Source: CAIWHR01 sp963811685 (GTDB lineage: Bacteria; Pseudomonadota; Gammaproteobacteria; Burkholderiales; Casimicrobiaceae). Taken from it: a stretch of 64,000 nucleotides of DNA. Where the stretch lies: NCBI GenBank assembly GCA_963811685.1, contig CAWESK010000003.1:1-64000 (forward strand), in the 5' to 3' direction. Positions 1-12,592 of the stretch are shown piece after piece; positions within the stretch are counted from its first letter, which is position 1; each line of letters opens with the position of its first letter. The notes under the pieces were generated by a model. The model had not been told where the DNA came from and did not search any database. It saw nothing but the letters and a program-made list of their open reading frames with translations. The position numbers were made by a program, and so were the translations under genes.

Positions 1-240
1 TCGCGGATGTCGAGGTCGAGGGCCTTGGCGATTACTTCGTCGGCGAGCGCACGCGTGTCTACATCGCCACCGGAACGCGCGAGGCGCTCATCGTCCCGGA
101 AGACGCTGTTTATCGAAGGTTCGGGTCAGCTACGTAAAACTGAAGGATGGTACGGAAGTCGTTGTGCAAGTCGGCCTACCTGTCGAAAGCGGTATTGAAA
201 TCCTAGCTGGACTTCACGAAGGCGACGTGGTGATCACGCC

Positions 241-244
<4 letters not shown>
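1..244 (+). pseudogene. C-terminal end of HlyD/MFP-type periplasmic adaptor subunit, frameshifted
   Basis: The window opens inside a gene whose product reads GERTRVYIATGTREALIVPEDAVY and later VVVQVGLPVESGIEILAGL before a stop at 242-244. This is the C-terminal beta-barrel and membrane-proximal region typical of RND periplasmic adaptor (membrane fusion) proteins, which bridge the inner-membrane pump to an outer-membrane channel. The reading frame breaks near 115-120. The final ATGA overlaps the start of the pump gene at 241, the usual adaptor-pump operon arrangement. The 5' part lies outside the window. Family assignment is fairly secure; the substrate cannot be read from this piece. Confidence 0.7.
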
Positions 245-3469
<3,225 letters not shown>

Positions 3470-3477
3470 GGTGATGT

Positions 3478-4892
3478 AGCTGCAGCGGGCTCTATGACAC
3501 CGACGTCCCGCAGCGTGTGGTCAACCAGGCCGTCAATCTTCTCGAGGTCTACGCGCCAGGCACGAACATTCGCTACGACAACAACCTCCCCGTCGGTCAT
3601 GTCTTCCCAACCGACATCGGCAGCGCCTTCGACGGTGCAGGCATCTCGTTGCAATGGTTCTACAGGACCCTCAAGCCGCGCAACAACGGCGCCCCGACTG
3701 GCAGCCTGGTCATGATCGACCAGGGCGCTTATGCGCCGCGCGGGATCGGGTTGGACAACGTAGCGTGGCTCTATGTGCCCGACGGTTGTGCCAAGGGCGA
3801 AGTCTGCAAGCTGCACGTATTCCTGCATGGCTGCGGCACGAGCTACGCACAAATGGGAACGCCGGTCTGGGCCCAATACTGGGACACCGGATGTGGGCCG
3901 ACACCAATAACATCATCCTGCTCTTTCCGCAGGTGCTCCCCGATGCAATGCACCCCGAAGGATGCTGGGACTCCAACGCCTGGTACGGCAGCGACTATGA
4001 CCAGAAGAGCGGCGTCCAGATGACGGCCATCATGGGCATGATCGCGAAGATCACCAGCGGTTACCTGCCGCCGTCGACGCCAAACTACCAGGGCCTTTGG
4101 TGGAACGCCGCCGAATCGGGCTGGGGCATCAACCTCGCGCACCAGGGCGACACGGTTTTCGCGTCGTGGTTCACCTACGACCTCGCCGGTCGCGGCTGGT
4201 GGCTGGTGATGACAGCGCGGAAGGCCGGGCCGGACACCTATCAGGGAGACCTCTACGAGACGATGGGTCCGGCGTTCAACGCGCAGCCGTTCGATCCCAC
4301 CAAGGTCGCAAGCTTCAAGGTCGGGACCGGTACGCTGACTTTCAGCGATGCGAACAACGGCAGGTTCGACTACAGGATTAATTCAATCCATCAGGTTGCT
4401 GTGAGCCCGATCCAGCAGTTCAAGAGCATCACGCGCGAGGTGTTCGGGCCGCTGCCGACATGCACATGGGGCGGGCCGAACCTGGCGCTGGCGACGAACT
4501 ACCAAGACCTGTGGTGGGCGGCACCGCCGCCGGGGGTGGAGTCGGGGTGGGGGATCAATCTGAACCACGAGGGTGACACGATCTTCGCGACGTGGTTCAC
4601 CTACGATCTGGATGGGACGCCGATGTGGCTCGTGGTTACGGCGCCGAAGATCGATCCGGGCAAGTATTCAGGCGATCTTTATCAGACAACCGGCCCGGCG
4701 TTCAGCGCGATGCCGTTCAATCCTCTTAACGTGATCGCGACAAAGGTCGGGACCGCGACCTTCACCTTCGCGGACGGCAACGACGCGACATTCCATTACA
4801 CGGTGCAGTTTGCTCAGCTGCCGGGTCCCGTGGATCGGTCGAAGTCGATAGTGCGCGAGGTCTTCGCCGCGCCGGGCACAGCTTGCCAGTAG
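3478..4892 (+). pseudogene. 5'-truncated, frameshifted short-chain PHA depolymerase (type 2-like) with two C-terminal WFTYD modules
   Basis: The sequence after the RND remnant reads GLYDTDVPQRVVNQAVNLL, VGHVFPTDIG, DGAGISLQWFYRTLK, CKLHVFLHGCGTSYAQMG, then after a shift near 3893 WADTNNIILLFPQVLPDA and GCWDSNAWYGSDYDQKSG. This is the order seen in secreted short-chain-length polyhydroxyalkanoate depolymerases of the type 2 class. The N-terminal half, with signal peptide and lipase-box serine, is missing; the catalytic-His region (GHVFPT) remains. From about 4084 two tandem modules of about 125 residues follow, each with LWW, ESGWGINL, H.GD..FA.WFTYD, WLV, Y.GDLY.T.GPAF and F.D repeats. The same pair occurs in the cytochrome c protein at 15504-16601. 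The gene has lost its 5' end at the junction near 3470. Confidence 0.7.
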
Positions 4893-5045
4893 CCGGGGTG
4901 GCGGCGGCGGACGCCGCGTTGGAGAATGCACAACGTCCGCTGCGGGTCGTTAGCAGACCTTTAGCGTCTTGACTGAACGCCAGGGCTGCGCGCATCTCCC
5001 CGCCTCGCGGCGCGGGTATCATGCGAGCTCGTTCCGTTCCTGCGT

Positions 5046-6236
5046 TTGCAAGTGACATCCTTTCCTCCTATCCCGCGCGAAGCCGTCCGTTCGCTTCGCG
5101 CCTCCAAGATTCGCGAGGTTGCCAACGCCGGCATGGGGCGCGACGACGTGCTCGCGTTCTGGTTCGGCGAACCGGATGAGGTCACGCCGGCGTTCATCCG
5201 GCAGGCCGGCATCGATTCGCTGAATGCCGGCGAGACGTTCTATACGCAAAACCTAGGCATTCCCGAGCTGCGCGAAGGGATCGCCGCCTACGTATCGCGC
5301 CTGCGCCAGCCCACGAGCGCGGACAGGATTGCCGTTACCAATTCCGGGATGTCGGCATTGATGCTGACCACGCAGGCTTTGGTCGGTGCCGGTGACCGCG
5401 TCGTCGCCGTCACGCCGCTTTGGCCGAACCTGGTCGAGATCCCGAAGATTCTCGGCGCCGATGTCGACTGCGTCGAATTGGCATTCGGTCGCGACGGATG
5501 GACGCTCAACATCGACCGCCTGCTCGCCGCGCTGACACCCGGCACGCGCGCGGTCTACATCAACTCGCCCAACAATCCGACCGGCTGGACACTCGCGGCG
5601 AATGACCAACAAACGATCCTCGATCATTGCAGGCGGCAGGGCACGTGGATCATCGGCGACGATGCCTACGAGCGGCTGTATTACGCGAACGGAAATGGCG
5701 CCGCACCGTCGTTCCTCGATCTCGCCGAAGCGGACGATCGCGTGGTCAGCACGAACACGTTCTCCAAGTCGTGGCTGATGACCGGCTGGCGTCTCGGCTG
5801 GATCGTCGCGCCGGAAGAGCTCATCGGTGAACTCGGGAAGCTGGTCGAATACAACACGTCGTGCTCACCGGTGTTCATCCAGCGGGCTGGCGTCGTCGCC
5901 GTGACGGAAGGCGACGGCGTCATCGCGCATACGCGGGAACGTTACCGGAAAGCGCGCAATTTTCTCGAGGCACGCCTGCACGCGATACCGGAGATCGACG
6001 CAGGTTCAGCGCCCGGGGCGATGTACGCGTTCTTTCGCGTCCGCGACGTCACCGACAGCTTCGAGTTCTGCAAGCGCCTCGTCGCCGAAGCTGGTCTCGG
6101 GCTCGCACCCGGTATCGCCTTTGGCCCGGAAGGCGAGGGGTTCGTGCGCTGGTGCTTTGCGGCGAGCGAGGAGCGGCTCGCGGACGGCATCGATCGACTG
6201 CAACGATTCCTGGGGCGGCCGGGAACCCTGGCCTGA
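5046..6236 (+). CDS. Pyridoxal-phosphate aminotransferase, class I/II
   Basis: A 396-residue fold-type I aminotransferase that moves an amino group between an amino acid and a 2-oxo acid in the cytoplasm. Recognisable elements are YTQNLGIPELREGIA near residue 66, NSPNNPTG near 173, GDDAYERLYY near 204 (cofactor-ring aspartate) and the Schiff-base lysine in NTFSKSW at about 241, followed by GWRLGW. Length matches the AspC/AlaT-like class. The best open start is TTG at 5046, with GTG at 5052 as alternative; no ATG or clear Shine-Dalgarno precedes it, so the start is uncertain. It stands alone, without pathway neighbours, so the amino acid substrate is not assigned. Confidence 0.88.
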   Translation: MQVTSFPPIPREAVRSLRASKIREVANAGMGRDDVLAFWFGEPDEVTPAFIRQAGIDSLNAGETFYTQNLGIPELREGIAAYVSRLRQPTSADRIAVTNSGMSALMLTTQALVGAGDRVVAVTPLWPNLVEIPKILGADVDCVELAFGRDGWTLNIDRLLAALTPGTRAVYINSPNNPTGWTLAANDQQTILDHCRRQGTWIIGDDAYERLYYANGNGAAPSFLDLAEADDRVVSTNTFSKSWLMTGWRLGWIVAPEELIGELGKLVEYNTSCSPVFIQRAGVVAVTEGDGVIAHTRERYRKARNFLEARLHAIPEIDAGSAPGAMYAFFRVRDVTDSFEFCKRLVAEAGLGLAPGIAFGPEGEGFVRWCFAASEERLADGIDRLQRFLGRPGTLA

Positions 6237-6521
6237 GTACCAGCCCACGGTCTCGACCGCGGCGACGCCAAGCGTTTCTACCCGGTCACACCGAGGATCA
6301 CCCGCACCTCGCGAAAAACGAGCGCCATCTCGAAACTGCGCGTCATCCACTGCCGATGCTGTTCGATGTGAGGTACTTTGCGCGCAGCCGCGCAACGTTC
6401 TTCGGTACTGGAACTGTCGCCACGCTCCCGATAAGAGTGCGCAGACTATACTACCGGAATGCAGCCCGTCATCTGGCGCTAAGCGTCACGCGCAGAGACT
6501 TGCCAGCGACGAAGGAAGACA
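6237..6521. other. Intergenic, no gene recognised
   Basis: This stretch lies between the aminotransferase and the DOPA-dioxygenase-like gene. I see no open frame with recognisable content, no tRNA and no clear inverted repeat. Confidence 0.5.
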
Positions 6522-6875
6522 ATGGCGGTTCTGGACGTATCGTGCATCTCGAGCTGGCATGCGGATGTCTATTTCGATTCGGCCAGCCGCGATGCGGCCG
6601 CGAATTTCCGCGCGGCGGTGCTCGCCCAATTCGGCGATCGGATCGAGATGGGGCGATTTCACGAACGGGAAGTCGGGCCACACCCGCGATGGAGCTATCA
6701 GATTGCGTTTGCGCCGATCCAATTCTCGGATGTCGTCGGGTGGCTGACACTCAATCACGGAGCGCTCGACGTGTTCGTGCATCCCAATACGGACAATGAA
6801 TTGCGAGACCACCGCGATAGCGCGCTTTGGCTTGGTCGAAGCCACCAGCTCGACCTGCGGGCGGTAGGAGGCTGA
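6522..6875 (+). CDS. DOPA 4,5-dioxygenase family protein
   Basis: A 117-residue cytoplasmic protein with the full signature of the small DOPA 4,5-dioxygenase family: SWHADVYFD at the N-terminus, GRFHEREVGPHPRWSYQIAF in the middle, then WLTLNHGALDVFVHP and DHRDSALWLG. In characterised relatives the histidines in these motifs coordinate a metal and the enzyme opens catechol rings; many bacterial members have unknown substrates. Length is normal for the family. The ATG at 6522 is preceded by GAAGGAAG, a good ribosome binding site. No catechol pathway genes adjoin it. Confidence 0.85.
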   Translation: MAVLDVSCISSWHADVYFDSASRDAAANFRAAVLAQFGDRIEMGRFHEREVGPHPRWSYQIAFAPIQFSDVVGWLTLNHGALDVFVHPNTDNELRDHRDSALWLGRSHQLDLRAVGG

Positions 6876-7207
6876 GGGTCGCCGGGCCTTCACGTCGCAA
6901 AAACGCATCAGGCTGGAAGACACGACGTCCGGATCCGGCCATAACCGGCCGTGCCTAGTCGCGCTCTACTGCGAACATTGACCGGTGCTTGTCGGCCATT
7001 CTGAATGCTGATGGGATCCTGACACTGTTGAGCTGACACCGGTGGCGTCACAGCTTATGGCGAGCGGTTGGTGGTTGGACCGATCGAGCGCCTACACGTT
7101 GCGCAGCGGAGCCAGCGTGCTGGACACACTAGCTAGACCGCGCTGCGATACAATCGCCTGAAGCAGAATTAAGAGAGAACCGTTGGTCTTCGACTGTCTT
7201 AGCTACC
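6876..7207. other. Intergenic, no gene recognised
   Basis: About 330 bases with stops in all frames and no RNA gene, repeat or terminator that I can recognise. It contains the promoter region for the gene starting at 7208. Confidence 0.5.
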
Positions 7208-8011
7208 ATGCCCAAGGCGCCCGATCCTGCGAGGAGGGTTTATCCGGCCCGTGCCGACCCCATTCGCATCGTTCCCCTGTACTACCCCGACGTTGAAGGG
7301 CAACCAACGGTCGATGACGCTGCAGCAAGCTCATTCGCCCGACCGCAGCTCACCTACCGCAACGGACCTTTGCTCACCGCGGTTGAGGTGTTCACCATAT
7401 TCTGGGGGTCGGTGTGGCAGCAGGCGCAGAGCCAGATGCCCGCGCAGATCAATCAGTTTTTCGACTTCATCTTGACGAGCCCGCTGATCACACAGCTCGC
7501 CGAATATAGCGTGCCGGGTAAACAGATAGGACACGGTGTCCGCCTCGGGACCACGATCCTCACGACGCCGACGCTGGTCCACTCAATATCCGACACGGCG
7601 ATCCAGCACGCGCTCCAGCAAGAGATATCAACCAACGCTGCGATACCAAAGCCGACGGCGAATACGCTGTACTTTGTCTATCTGCCTCCGGGCGTGCGTG
7701 TCGTGCAAGGGGGCGCCGCTTCCTGCCAAGCATTCTGCGGCTACCACAGCGACGTCTCCGGCGCGATCTTCTACGCCGTCATGCCATTCGCGGGCTGCCG
7801 CGGCTGTTTGGGTGCGCTATCGGCGTTCGACGCACTGACCGCGACTAGCTCGCACGAGCTGTGCGAGGCAATCACCGACCCAATCCCTGGCCGTGGCTGG
7901 TATGACGATGCACATGGCGAGATCGGCGACATGTGTGCCTGGAAGACTAAGAAGTTGGGTCAGTACACGGTGCAGATGGAGTGGTCGAACAGGGTCAACA
8001 AATGCCTCTAA
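7208..8011 (+). CDS. Zinc-metalloprotease-like protein with HELCEAITDP motif
   Basis: A 267-residue protein of unknown function. The segment TSSHELCEAITDP near residue 220 fits an HExxxAxTDP-type metal-binding motif, followed by GWYDDAHGEIGDMC. This ending is familiar from bacterial and plant EXORDIUM-like proteins. The middle part has YFVYLPPGV and a cysteine-containing segment (CQAFCGYHS, CRGC) that could form disulfides. No signal peptide or membrane helix is obvious at the N-terminus, although the disulfide-like cysteines suggest export. Peptidase activity is an inference from the motif only. Start is the first ATG; the ribosome binding site is weak. Confidence 0.6.
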   Translation: MPKAPDPARRVYPARADPIRIVPLYYPDVEGQPTVDDAAASSFARPQLTYRNGPLLTAVEVFTIFWGSVWQQAQSQMPAQINQFFDFILTSPLITQLAEYSVPGKQIGHGVRLGTTILTTPTLVHSISDTAIQHALQQEISTNAAIPKPTANTLYFVYLPPGVRVVQGGAASCQAFCGYHSDVSGAIFYAVMPFAGCRGCLGALSAFDALTATSSHELCEAITDPIPGRGWYDDAHGEIGDMCAWKTKKLGQYTVQMEWSNRVNKCL

Positions 8012-8174
8012 ATGCGGGCCGCCGCCCGCGGCACACAGGTTCGGTTCCTCCGCGATTGGACGCATCGACGAAATGCAAAGGCTCGTTGGGACTTCCTGAA
8101 CCGAACCTCCTGTGCGGGCTCAGATTGAGGTGATCGCAGAAAGATGACGTAGGCGCTGACTCGGCGGAGGTGCC

Positions 8175-8825
8175 ATGGCGAACGGCGTTGGCAGCTACGA
8201 AGGACCGGTGCGGGTGGAGTGGGTACGAGGCGCGGAGCTTGCCCATTTCATGCGGTTGCTGCAGGACTTCGCGTTTAACGATCCGAGCGGGAAGCGCTGG
8301 GTCGCGGTGGCGGGATACGAGACCGATGGTGCCAGCATTCCGCGTGCATTCTGGACCTTGGTCGGCGGCCCGTTCGAGGGTCAGTATCGTGAAGCTGCGG
8401 TGATCCACGATCAGTATTGCTCGACGAAGACCGAGACATGGCAGGCCACGCATCGCGCTTTCTACGATGGAATGATCGCCTCGGGTGTTTCCCCCGAACT
8501 CGCAAAGACGCTCTATGCCGGCGTGCTGCTCGGGGGGCCGAAATGGGGACCCGGAGTCCCCAGCGCTCCGCCCGGCGCGCTAATTGACGCGGTACGCATC
8601 CAGGCAGATGCCAAGGGCAGGCTCACCAAGGTGCGTGCGGTCAGCAATGCCGAAGCGCAGGTCCTACGCGATTGGGTAATGGCTAATCATCCAAGCTTGA
8701 AACAGATCGAAACTCACGTCCTGACCAATTTCCCGGAATACCGCCCGGCACCTGATCGCGTCGTACCGGTCCGCAATAAAACGCGACGAGCACCAGCGAA
8801 AAAAATGCGTTCTGGACCGAAGTAG
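8175..8825 (+). CDS. DUF1353 domain protein
   Basis: A 216-residue protein whose first 90 residues match the DUF1353 pattern: a polar strand region, AGYETDGASIPRAFW, then GQYREAAVIHDQYC. DUF1353 proteins are small, often phage- or mobile-element-associated, and of unknown function; the HD pair in the last motif suggests a metal-binding or hydrolytic site but this is not established. The C-terminal part is unique and ends in a basic tail (KTRRAPAKKMRSGPK). GGAGG lies just upstream of the ATG. No phage genes flank it here. Confidence 0.7.
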   Translation: MANGVGSYEGPVRVEWVRGAELAHFMRLLQDFAFNDPSGKRWVAVAGYETDGASIPRAFWTLVGGPFEGQYREAAVIHDQYCSTKTETWQATHRAFYDGMIASGVSPELAKTLYAGVLLGGPKWGPGVPSAPPGALIDAVRIQADAKGRLTKVRAVSNAEAQVLRDWVMANHPSLKQIETHVLTNFPEYRPAPDRVVPVRNKTRRAPAKKMRSGPK

Positions 8826-8887
8826 AGTCCGATAGGACGATAGTTGCCCGTGCAGCTGACTGCCCCCAATTCTGGCTGGCCCCCTTC

Positions 8888-9565
8888 CTACCAGACGTGC
8901 GGAACGAGACGATGGCGCACGCGTCTTGCGTATTCGTTATAGCCGGGAAGATCGCGCCGCAAAATCTTTTCCTCGTCAAGAAGCCGCCAGAAAAGTACCG
9001 GCAGGATGAGCGGGACGAGACAGATGGTGAGCCACGAGCCCAGTGCAAGCGGCATGCCGATGAAAAGCCAGAGCGCGCCAGCGTACATAGGATGACGCAC
9101 ATACGCGTAGGGGCCGGTGTCAATCACTTTGTGATCATCCGCGACACTGATGTTGGCCGCAGCAAAACTATTGACCTTCAGCACCCAGAAAATAAAGAGG
9201 AATGACAATACGATCACGATGCCCCCTACGGCGGACAGGTATGCGGGCACTGGCGAGAGGCCAAAGCGGTAATCGAATGGAGGCAGGATGATAAAAACAA
9301 AAAACGCGAGGATGATGAGCGACACGATGATCTTCTGCGACCGCTCTTGTTCATGCTGTGGTCCGGCATTCATGCGGCGCTCGAGAAGCGGCCTGTCGTG
9401 GAGGGCAAGATAGACGGTGAAGCTGAGGGTCGAGATGGAAAAAACTGCGATAAAGAGCCAGCCCTGCCAGTAGTGCCACGTGCCCGCGGGCAAGAAGATG
9501 AGGGCGACGAATACGGCCATCCCCGCCACGCCTTGCGCGATGGCTTTCTTGTAGAGCGGATCCAT
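8888..9565 (-). CDS. Isoprenylcysteine carboxyl methyltransferase-like membrane protein
   Basis: A 225-residue integral membrane protein with about five hydrophobic helices. Its C-terminal half has the ICMT/PEMT signature: VIDTGPYAYVRHPMYAGALW, and near the end LLDEEKILRRDLPGYNEYARR. In this superfamily those residues bind S-adenosylmethionine and the methylated substrate lies in the membrane. Bacterial members have mostly unknown acceptors. I chose the Met of MDPLYKKAI (9565) rather than the upstream in-frame codons because the hydrophobic core begins shortly after it. It is convergent with the DUF1353 gene, 62 bases away. Confidence 0.8.
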   Translation of the reverse strand: MDPLYKKAIAQGVAGMAVFVALIFLPAGTWHYWQGWLFIAVFSISTLSFTVYLALHDRPLLERRMNAGPQHEQERSQKIIVSLIILAFFVFIILPPFDYRFGLSPVPAYLSAVGGIVIVLSFLFIFWVLKVNSFAAANISVADDHKVIDTGPYAYVRHPMYAGALWLFIGMPLALGSWLTICLVPLILPVLFWRLLDEEKILRRDLPGYNEYARRVRHRLVPHVW

Positions 9566-9936
9566 AGACACGTGAATGGTATACCCGCCTTTCACCCCAG
9601 CAATGCGCGGCCCAAGCGCGATCCGAACTAGAAGCGGACCTCGTTTAGCGCAGGCAAGCACGCCGCTTGCGCGGACGGATGCTGAGGCGTCCGGTGGCCC
9701 AGCGCGAGTGCCTGAACGGACTTCCTCGAATTCCGACGACCGGCTTGTTGGGCGATGACCGACAGGTCAGGATCGATCTGAGTCCGCAAACGATTCGACC
9801 GCTTTCGGTCAATTGGAGCCGGTCGGCGCCGACTTCCAGATTGCTTGCAAGTAGTCATTCTGGGCACCGACATCGCACTCCCGACTTCGCCAAGGCTCCT
9901 TTCAAGCGGGCAATGGGCCGTACAATCACGTGATCT
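9566..9936. promoter_or_regulatory. Divergent intergenic region, possible degenerate palindromic repeat
   Basis: This 370-base spacer separates two divergent genes and should hold both promoters. No gene is visible. Around 9793-9840 the motif GACCGCTTTCGGTC resembles the core of the dispersed repeat described at 10863-10969, so a worn copy may be present. I could not define its ends. Confidence 0.3.
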
Positions 9937-10845
9937 ATGGAGCCAACATCGCTCAAGCGGTACGCTTGGCTTTCCATCGCCGCCGCGTTGACCACCATCG
10001 TGCTCAAGGGCATCGCGTGGAGGCTCACCGATTCGGTTGGACTTCTATCAGATGCGATCGAGTCGTTTGTCAATTTGGCGGGTGCATTGATGGCGCTGGG
10101 CATGCTGTCACTGGCGGCCCGCCCTGCGGACGAAGGCCATGCCTATGGGCACACCAAGGCAGAGTATTTCTCCAGCGCCTTCGAGGGATTTCTCATCCTC
10201 GGGGCGGCAGTCTGGATTGCCGTTGAAGCGATCGACCGTTTGCGCAACGCTCGGCCGGTCCAAGCCGCGCTAATCGGCCTCGGCGTGGCGGTCGCGGCAA
10301 CGATCGTAAATTTTGTAACGGCTCGCATCCTGATGATTGTCGGCCACAAATCCAGGTCGATTACTTTGGAAGCGGATGCGCATCACTTGCTCACCGATGT
10401 TTGGACTTCGATCGGTGTCATCACAGCCGTCGCGCTGGTCTGGCTGACGGGTTGGCTGTGGCTCGACCCGACGATCGCGCTCCTCGTCGCGGCAAACATT
10501 GTCTGGACCGGTTGGCACTTGATGCGCCGCTCGGCCGCAGGTCTGATGGATGCTTCACTGCCAGCCGTGGAGCTGGAGCAGATCGAGGCGATCCTCGCGT
10601 CCTACCGCCGCCAGGGATTGGAATTCCACGCTCTGCGCACGCGACAAGCGGGCAGGCGCGCGTTCATCACGTTGCACATCCTGGTTCCCGGCGCCTGGAC
10701 CGTCCAGGACGGACACGACTGGTCGGAGCGAGTCGAAGCCGATTTGCGCAAAGCGGTGCCGGGCGTGCATGTGACGACACACCTTGAGCCGAAGGAAGAT
10801 TCGGTCTCTATGGTCGACCAGGAACTTGATCGCCCGCAAGACTGA
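9937..10845 (+). CDS. Cation diffusion facilitator (CDF) family transporter
   Basis: A 302-residue inner-membrane metal/proton antiporter of the CDF family, which exports divalent cations such as Zn, Fe, Co or Mn. Six hydrophobic segments occupy the first 205 residues. TM2 carries LLSDAIESFVN, the loop has HAYGHTKAE, and TM5 carries the metal-site motif EADAHHLLTDVWTS (HxxxD). In TM2 the second acidic residue common in zinc members is replaced by Asn, which may shift metal preference. A cytoplasmic C-terminal domain ends in HVTTHLEPKED, typical of the family's regulatory fold. Length is normal. Metal specificity is not assigned. Confidence 0.9.
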   Translation: MEPTSLKRYAWLSIAAALTTIVLKGIAWRLTDSVGLLSDAIESFVNLAGALMALGMLSLAARPADEGHAYGHTKAEYFSSAFEGFLILGAAVWIAVEAIDRLRNARPVQAALIGLGVAVAATIVNFVTARILMIVGHKSRSITLEADAHHLLTDVWTSIGVITAVALVWLTGWLWLDPTIALLVAANIVWTGWHLMRRSAAGLMDASLPAVELEQIEAILASYRRQGLEFHALRTRQAGRRAFITLHILVPGAWTVQDGHDWSERVEADLRKAVPGVHVTTHLEPKEDSVSMVDQELDRPQD

Positions 10846-10862
10846 TCCATAAAAATGGCGCT

Positions 10863-10969
10863 AACGTCCGCTTTGTCGCCGCAAAATGACGGCTTTCCGG
10901 AAGATGGACGGACCGCTTCGGTCGATAGCAGTCGTTGGTGACAGTCCGCTATGGCCAGAAGCGGACATT
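10863..10969. repeat. Dispersed palindromic repeat, copy A
   Basis: A MITE-like unit of about 107 bases with imperfect terminal inverted repeats: AACGTCCGCTTT on the left and AGAAGCGGACATT on the right. The inner core reads TCGATAGCAGTCGTTGG and later CAGTCCGCTATGGCCA. The core recurs at 16921-16976 (minus orientation) and 21601-21693, and in part at 15423-15468. It lies between the convergent CDF and GST genes, where its foldback could also stop transcription. Confidence 0.65.
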
Positions 10970-11035
10970 TGACGCTGGATTAACTGAGCGCCAGCGCGAC
11001 AGCTAGGCCGCGGACGCATCTCTCGATGACCGTGG

Positions 11036-11767
11036 CTAGGTCTGCTCCGCTGCTTCCCTTGCCGCGTCCCTCGCCGCCCTTATCTTCTCGATCGCGCCGG
11101 AGCGGATCAGTTCGCGGCGTTCCTCCAGCCCCCGGTGCAGCTCCACCAGGATGCGCGCCGCGTACTCTTCTTTCTGGATCGCGGCCCAGTAGGCGGCCAC
11201 GTTGGCGTTCGCGGCGATCGGGTCGGCGACACCCGTGCCCGGCAGCACGGTCTCCAGAAAGAAGAGCGCCGGCACGAGCGCGCAGTCGGCCAGGGTGACG
11301 CGGCCGAGGCAGGCGAAGCCGTCGCGGCCAATCATCCGGTCCAGCGCCTTGGTGTTGCTCGCCAGCTGGCCGCCCAGCAGCGCGATGATGCCTTCGTTGC
11401 CGGTGGTGACGGGGGTCTGCGCGGCGAGGACGCGGGTCTGAACCGCGAGCATGAACGTGTTGTTCATCAGGTAGATGTCGCCGATGCGGGCCAGGGTGCG
11501 GATGTGGGCGTTCTCGCGGGGCGTCGCGCCCAGCAGCGAAGGCTCGGGATAGATCTCCTCGAGATACTCCGCGATCACGTCCGACTCCGGTATCGCCTCG
11601 CCGTCGATCTCCAGCAACGGGATGCGGCCGATCGGATGGTCTTCGTAGAACTTCGGCGTGCCGTAAGTCGGCGGCTGCTCGATCGCGATGTCGGTGAGAC
11701 CCTTGGCGTAGATCTGCATCCGCACCCGCGCCGAGTAGGGACTGAGATCCCAGGAATAGAGCTTCAT
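11036..11767 (-). CDS. Glutathione S-transferase family protein
   Basis: A 243-residue cytosolic GST. The N-terminal thioredoxin-like domain reads MKLYSWDLSPYSARVRM, with GRIPLLEIDGEAIPESDVI carrying the cis-proline and the glutathione-gamma-glutamyl-binding ES pair. The C-terminal helical domain follows, with TLADCALVPALFFLE. Length fits classical GSTs. I chose the ATG at 11767 because GGAGGAAGCG sits just upstream and the family fold starts there. The gene is alone and monocistronic. Substrate unknown; roles in detoxification or dehalogenation are both common in the family. Confidence 0.88.
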   Translation of the reverse strand: MKLYSWDLSPYSARVRMQIYAKGLTDIAIEQPPTYGTPKFYEDHPIGRIPLLEIDGEAIPESDVIAEYLEEIYPEPSLLGATPRENAHIRTLARIGDIYLMNNTFMLAVQTRVLAAQTPVTTGNEGIIALLGGQLASNTKALDRMIGRDGFACLGRVTLADCALVPALFFLETVLPGTGVADPIAANANVAAYWAAIQKEEYAARILVELHRGLEERRELIRSGAIEKIRAARDAAREAAEQT

Positions 11768-11862
11768 CGTCGTCACGCTTCCTCCTTCGCGTCTGGCCTG
11801 CCCGAGCGTCGTGTCGGGAGGCACTCTTTGAACATTTATAATAATCTCATTTTAAAATGAGT

Positions 11863-12323
11863 TCACGAATCAATTCGACTGCCCAGGACTTTTCGGTATT
11901 CATTCCGGGCTACTCTGGCCTTGTTCTGACACTCGGTGCTGCAGATTACTTTCTTGGCCACTGCGTCTTGCTCGCTGTCTTTATCTAAAGCCGCCATGTT
12001 TTTATAAGCGCGCGTGAAAATTATATTGGGCTGATCCGGTGATTTTGGAATGCCGCTGACAGGAATGACGTAGACCTTGTAATCGATGATTATCCCAGCT
12101 TTCTTCATGGCTTCCATGGTCGGCTTCCATGTCGAATTTAGCCAATCGATGTAGTCTTCAAAATGCCCGTACTCAACTCGTATGTAGTTCACGTCAGTGA
12201 CCGGGCCCTCAGTATACTTGGGCCATCCTGGTCACGTGCGTCCTGGGCACGTGCATTAACCGAAAGTGAGGAAGCTGCGAGACATACGGATAATATAACG
12301 GACAATATAATAGTCTTGATCAT
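11863..12323 (-). CDS. Small exported protein of unknown function, frameshifted
   Basis: The gene begins at an ATG with a good GGTGAAGAG ribosome binding site and a clear signal peptide (MIKTIILSVILSVCLAASSL). The frame breaks near 12225 and continues as KYTEGPVTDVNYIRVEYGHF, with LNSTWKPTMEAMKKAGII, YKVYVIP and AYKNMAALD, ending at 11863. Repair needs one added base (a -1 event), unlike most frameshifts in this window. The product would be about 150 residues and periplasmic. The FTRAYKNMAALD region resembles small exported proteins of unknown role found in several proteobacteria. No partner genes are evident. Confidence 0.6.
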
Positions 12324-12348
12324 TTTCTCTTCACCTGTTGTGATAGAT

Positions 12349-12564
12349 CTATACTCGGCTAACGGCACGCGTCCCGATCTGCACCTTGCCATCCACGGCA
12401 GGATCTCCCACGGCACAGGCGACCAGATCTCTGCGCACCCATGTGTTGTCCTTGTCGAGAGGCAGCATTTCCGAGGTGTCAAAAGGGTAACCGTGGAGGC
12501 CCGGTGGATAGTCGTGCTGCGCCAGGTACAGATCGAACGCAGAAAAAAGATGTGGGGAGACCAC
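12349..12564 (-). CDS. Hypothetical protein or C-terminal gene fragment
   Basis: An open frame directly after ridA encodes VVSPHLFSAFDLYLAQHDY, PPGLHGYPFDTSEMLPLDKD and WVRRDLVACAVGDPAVDG. The composition and motifs look protein-like, not shadow-like, and GTG at 12564 could start it. The frame remains open upstream into ridA, so this may be the tail of a longer gene that was deleted. I do not recognise the family. Confidence 0.4.
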   Translation of the reverse strand: MVSPHLFSAFDLYLAQHDYPPGLHGYPFDTSEMLPLDKDNTWVRRDLVACAVGDPAVDGKVQIGTRAVSRV

Positions 12565-12592
12565 GCGCGCGAGAGCATTGCCGCCCAGTGCC

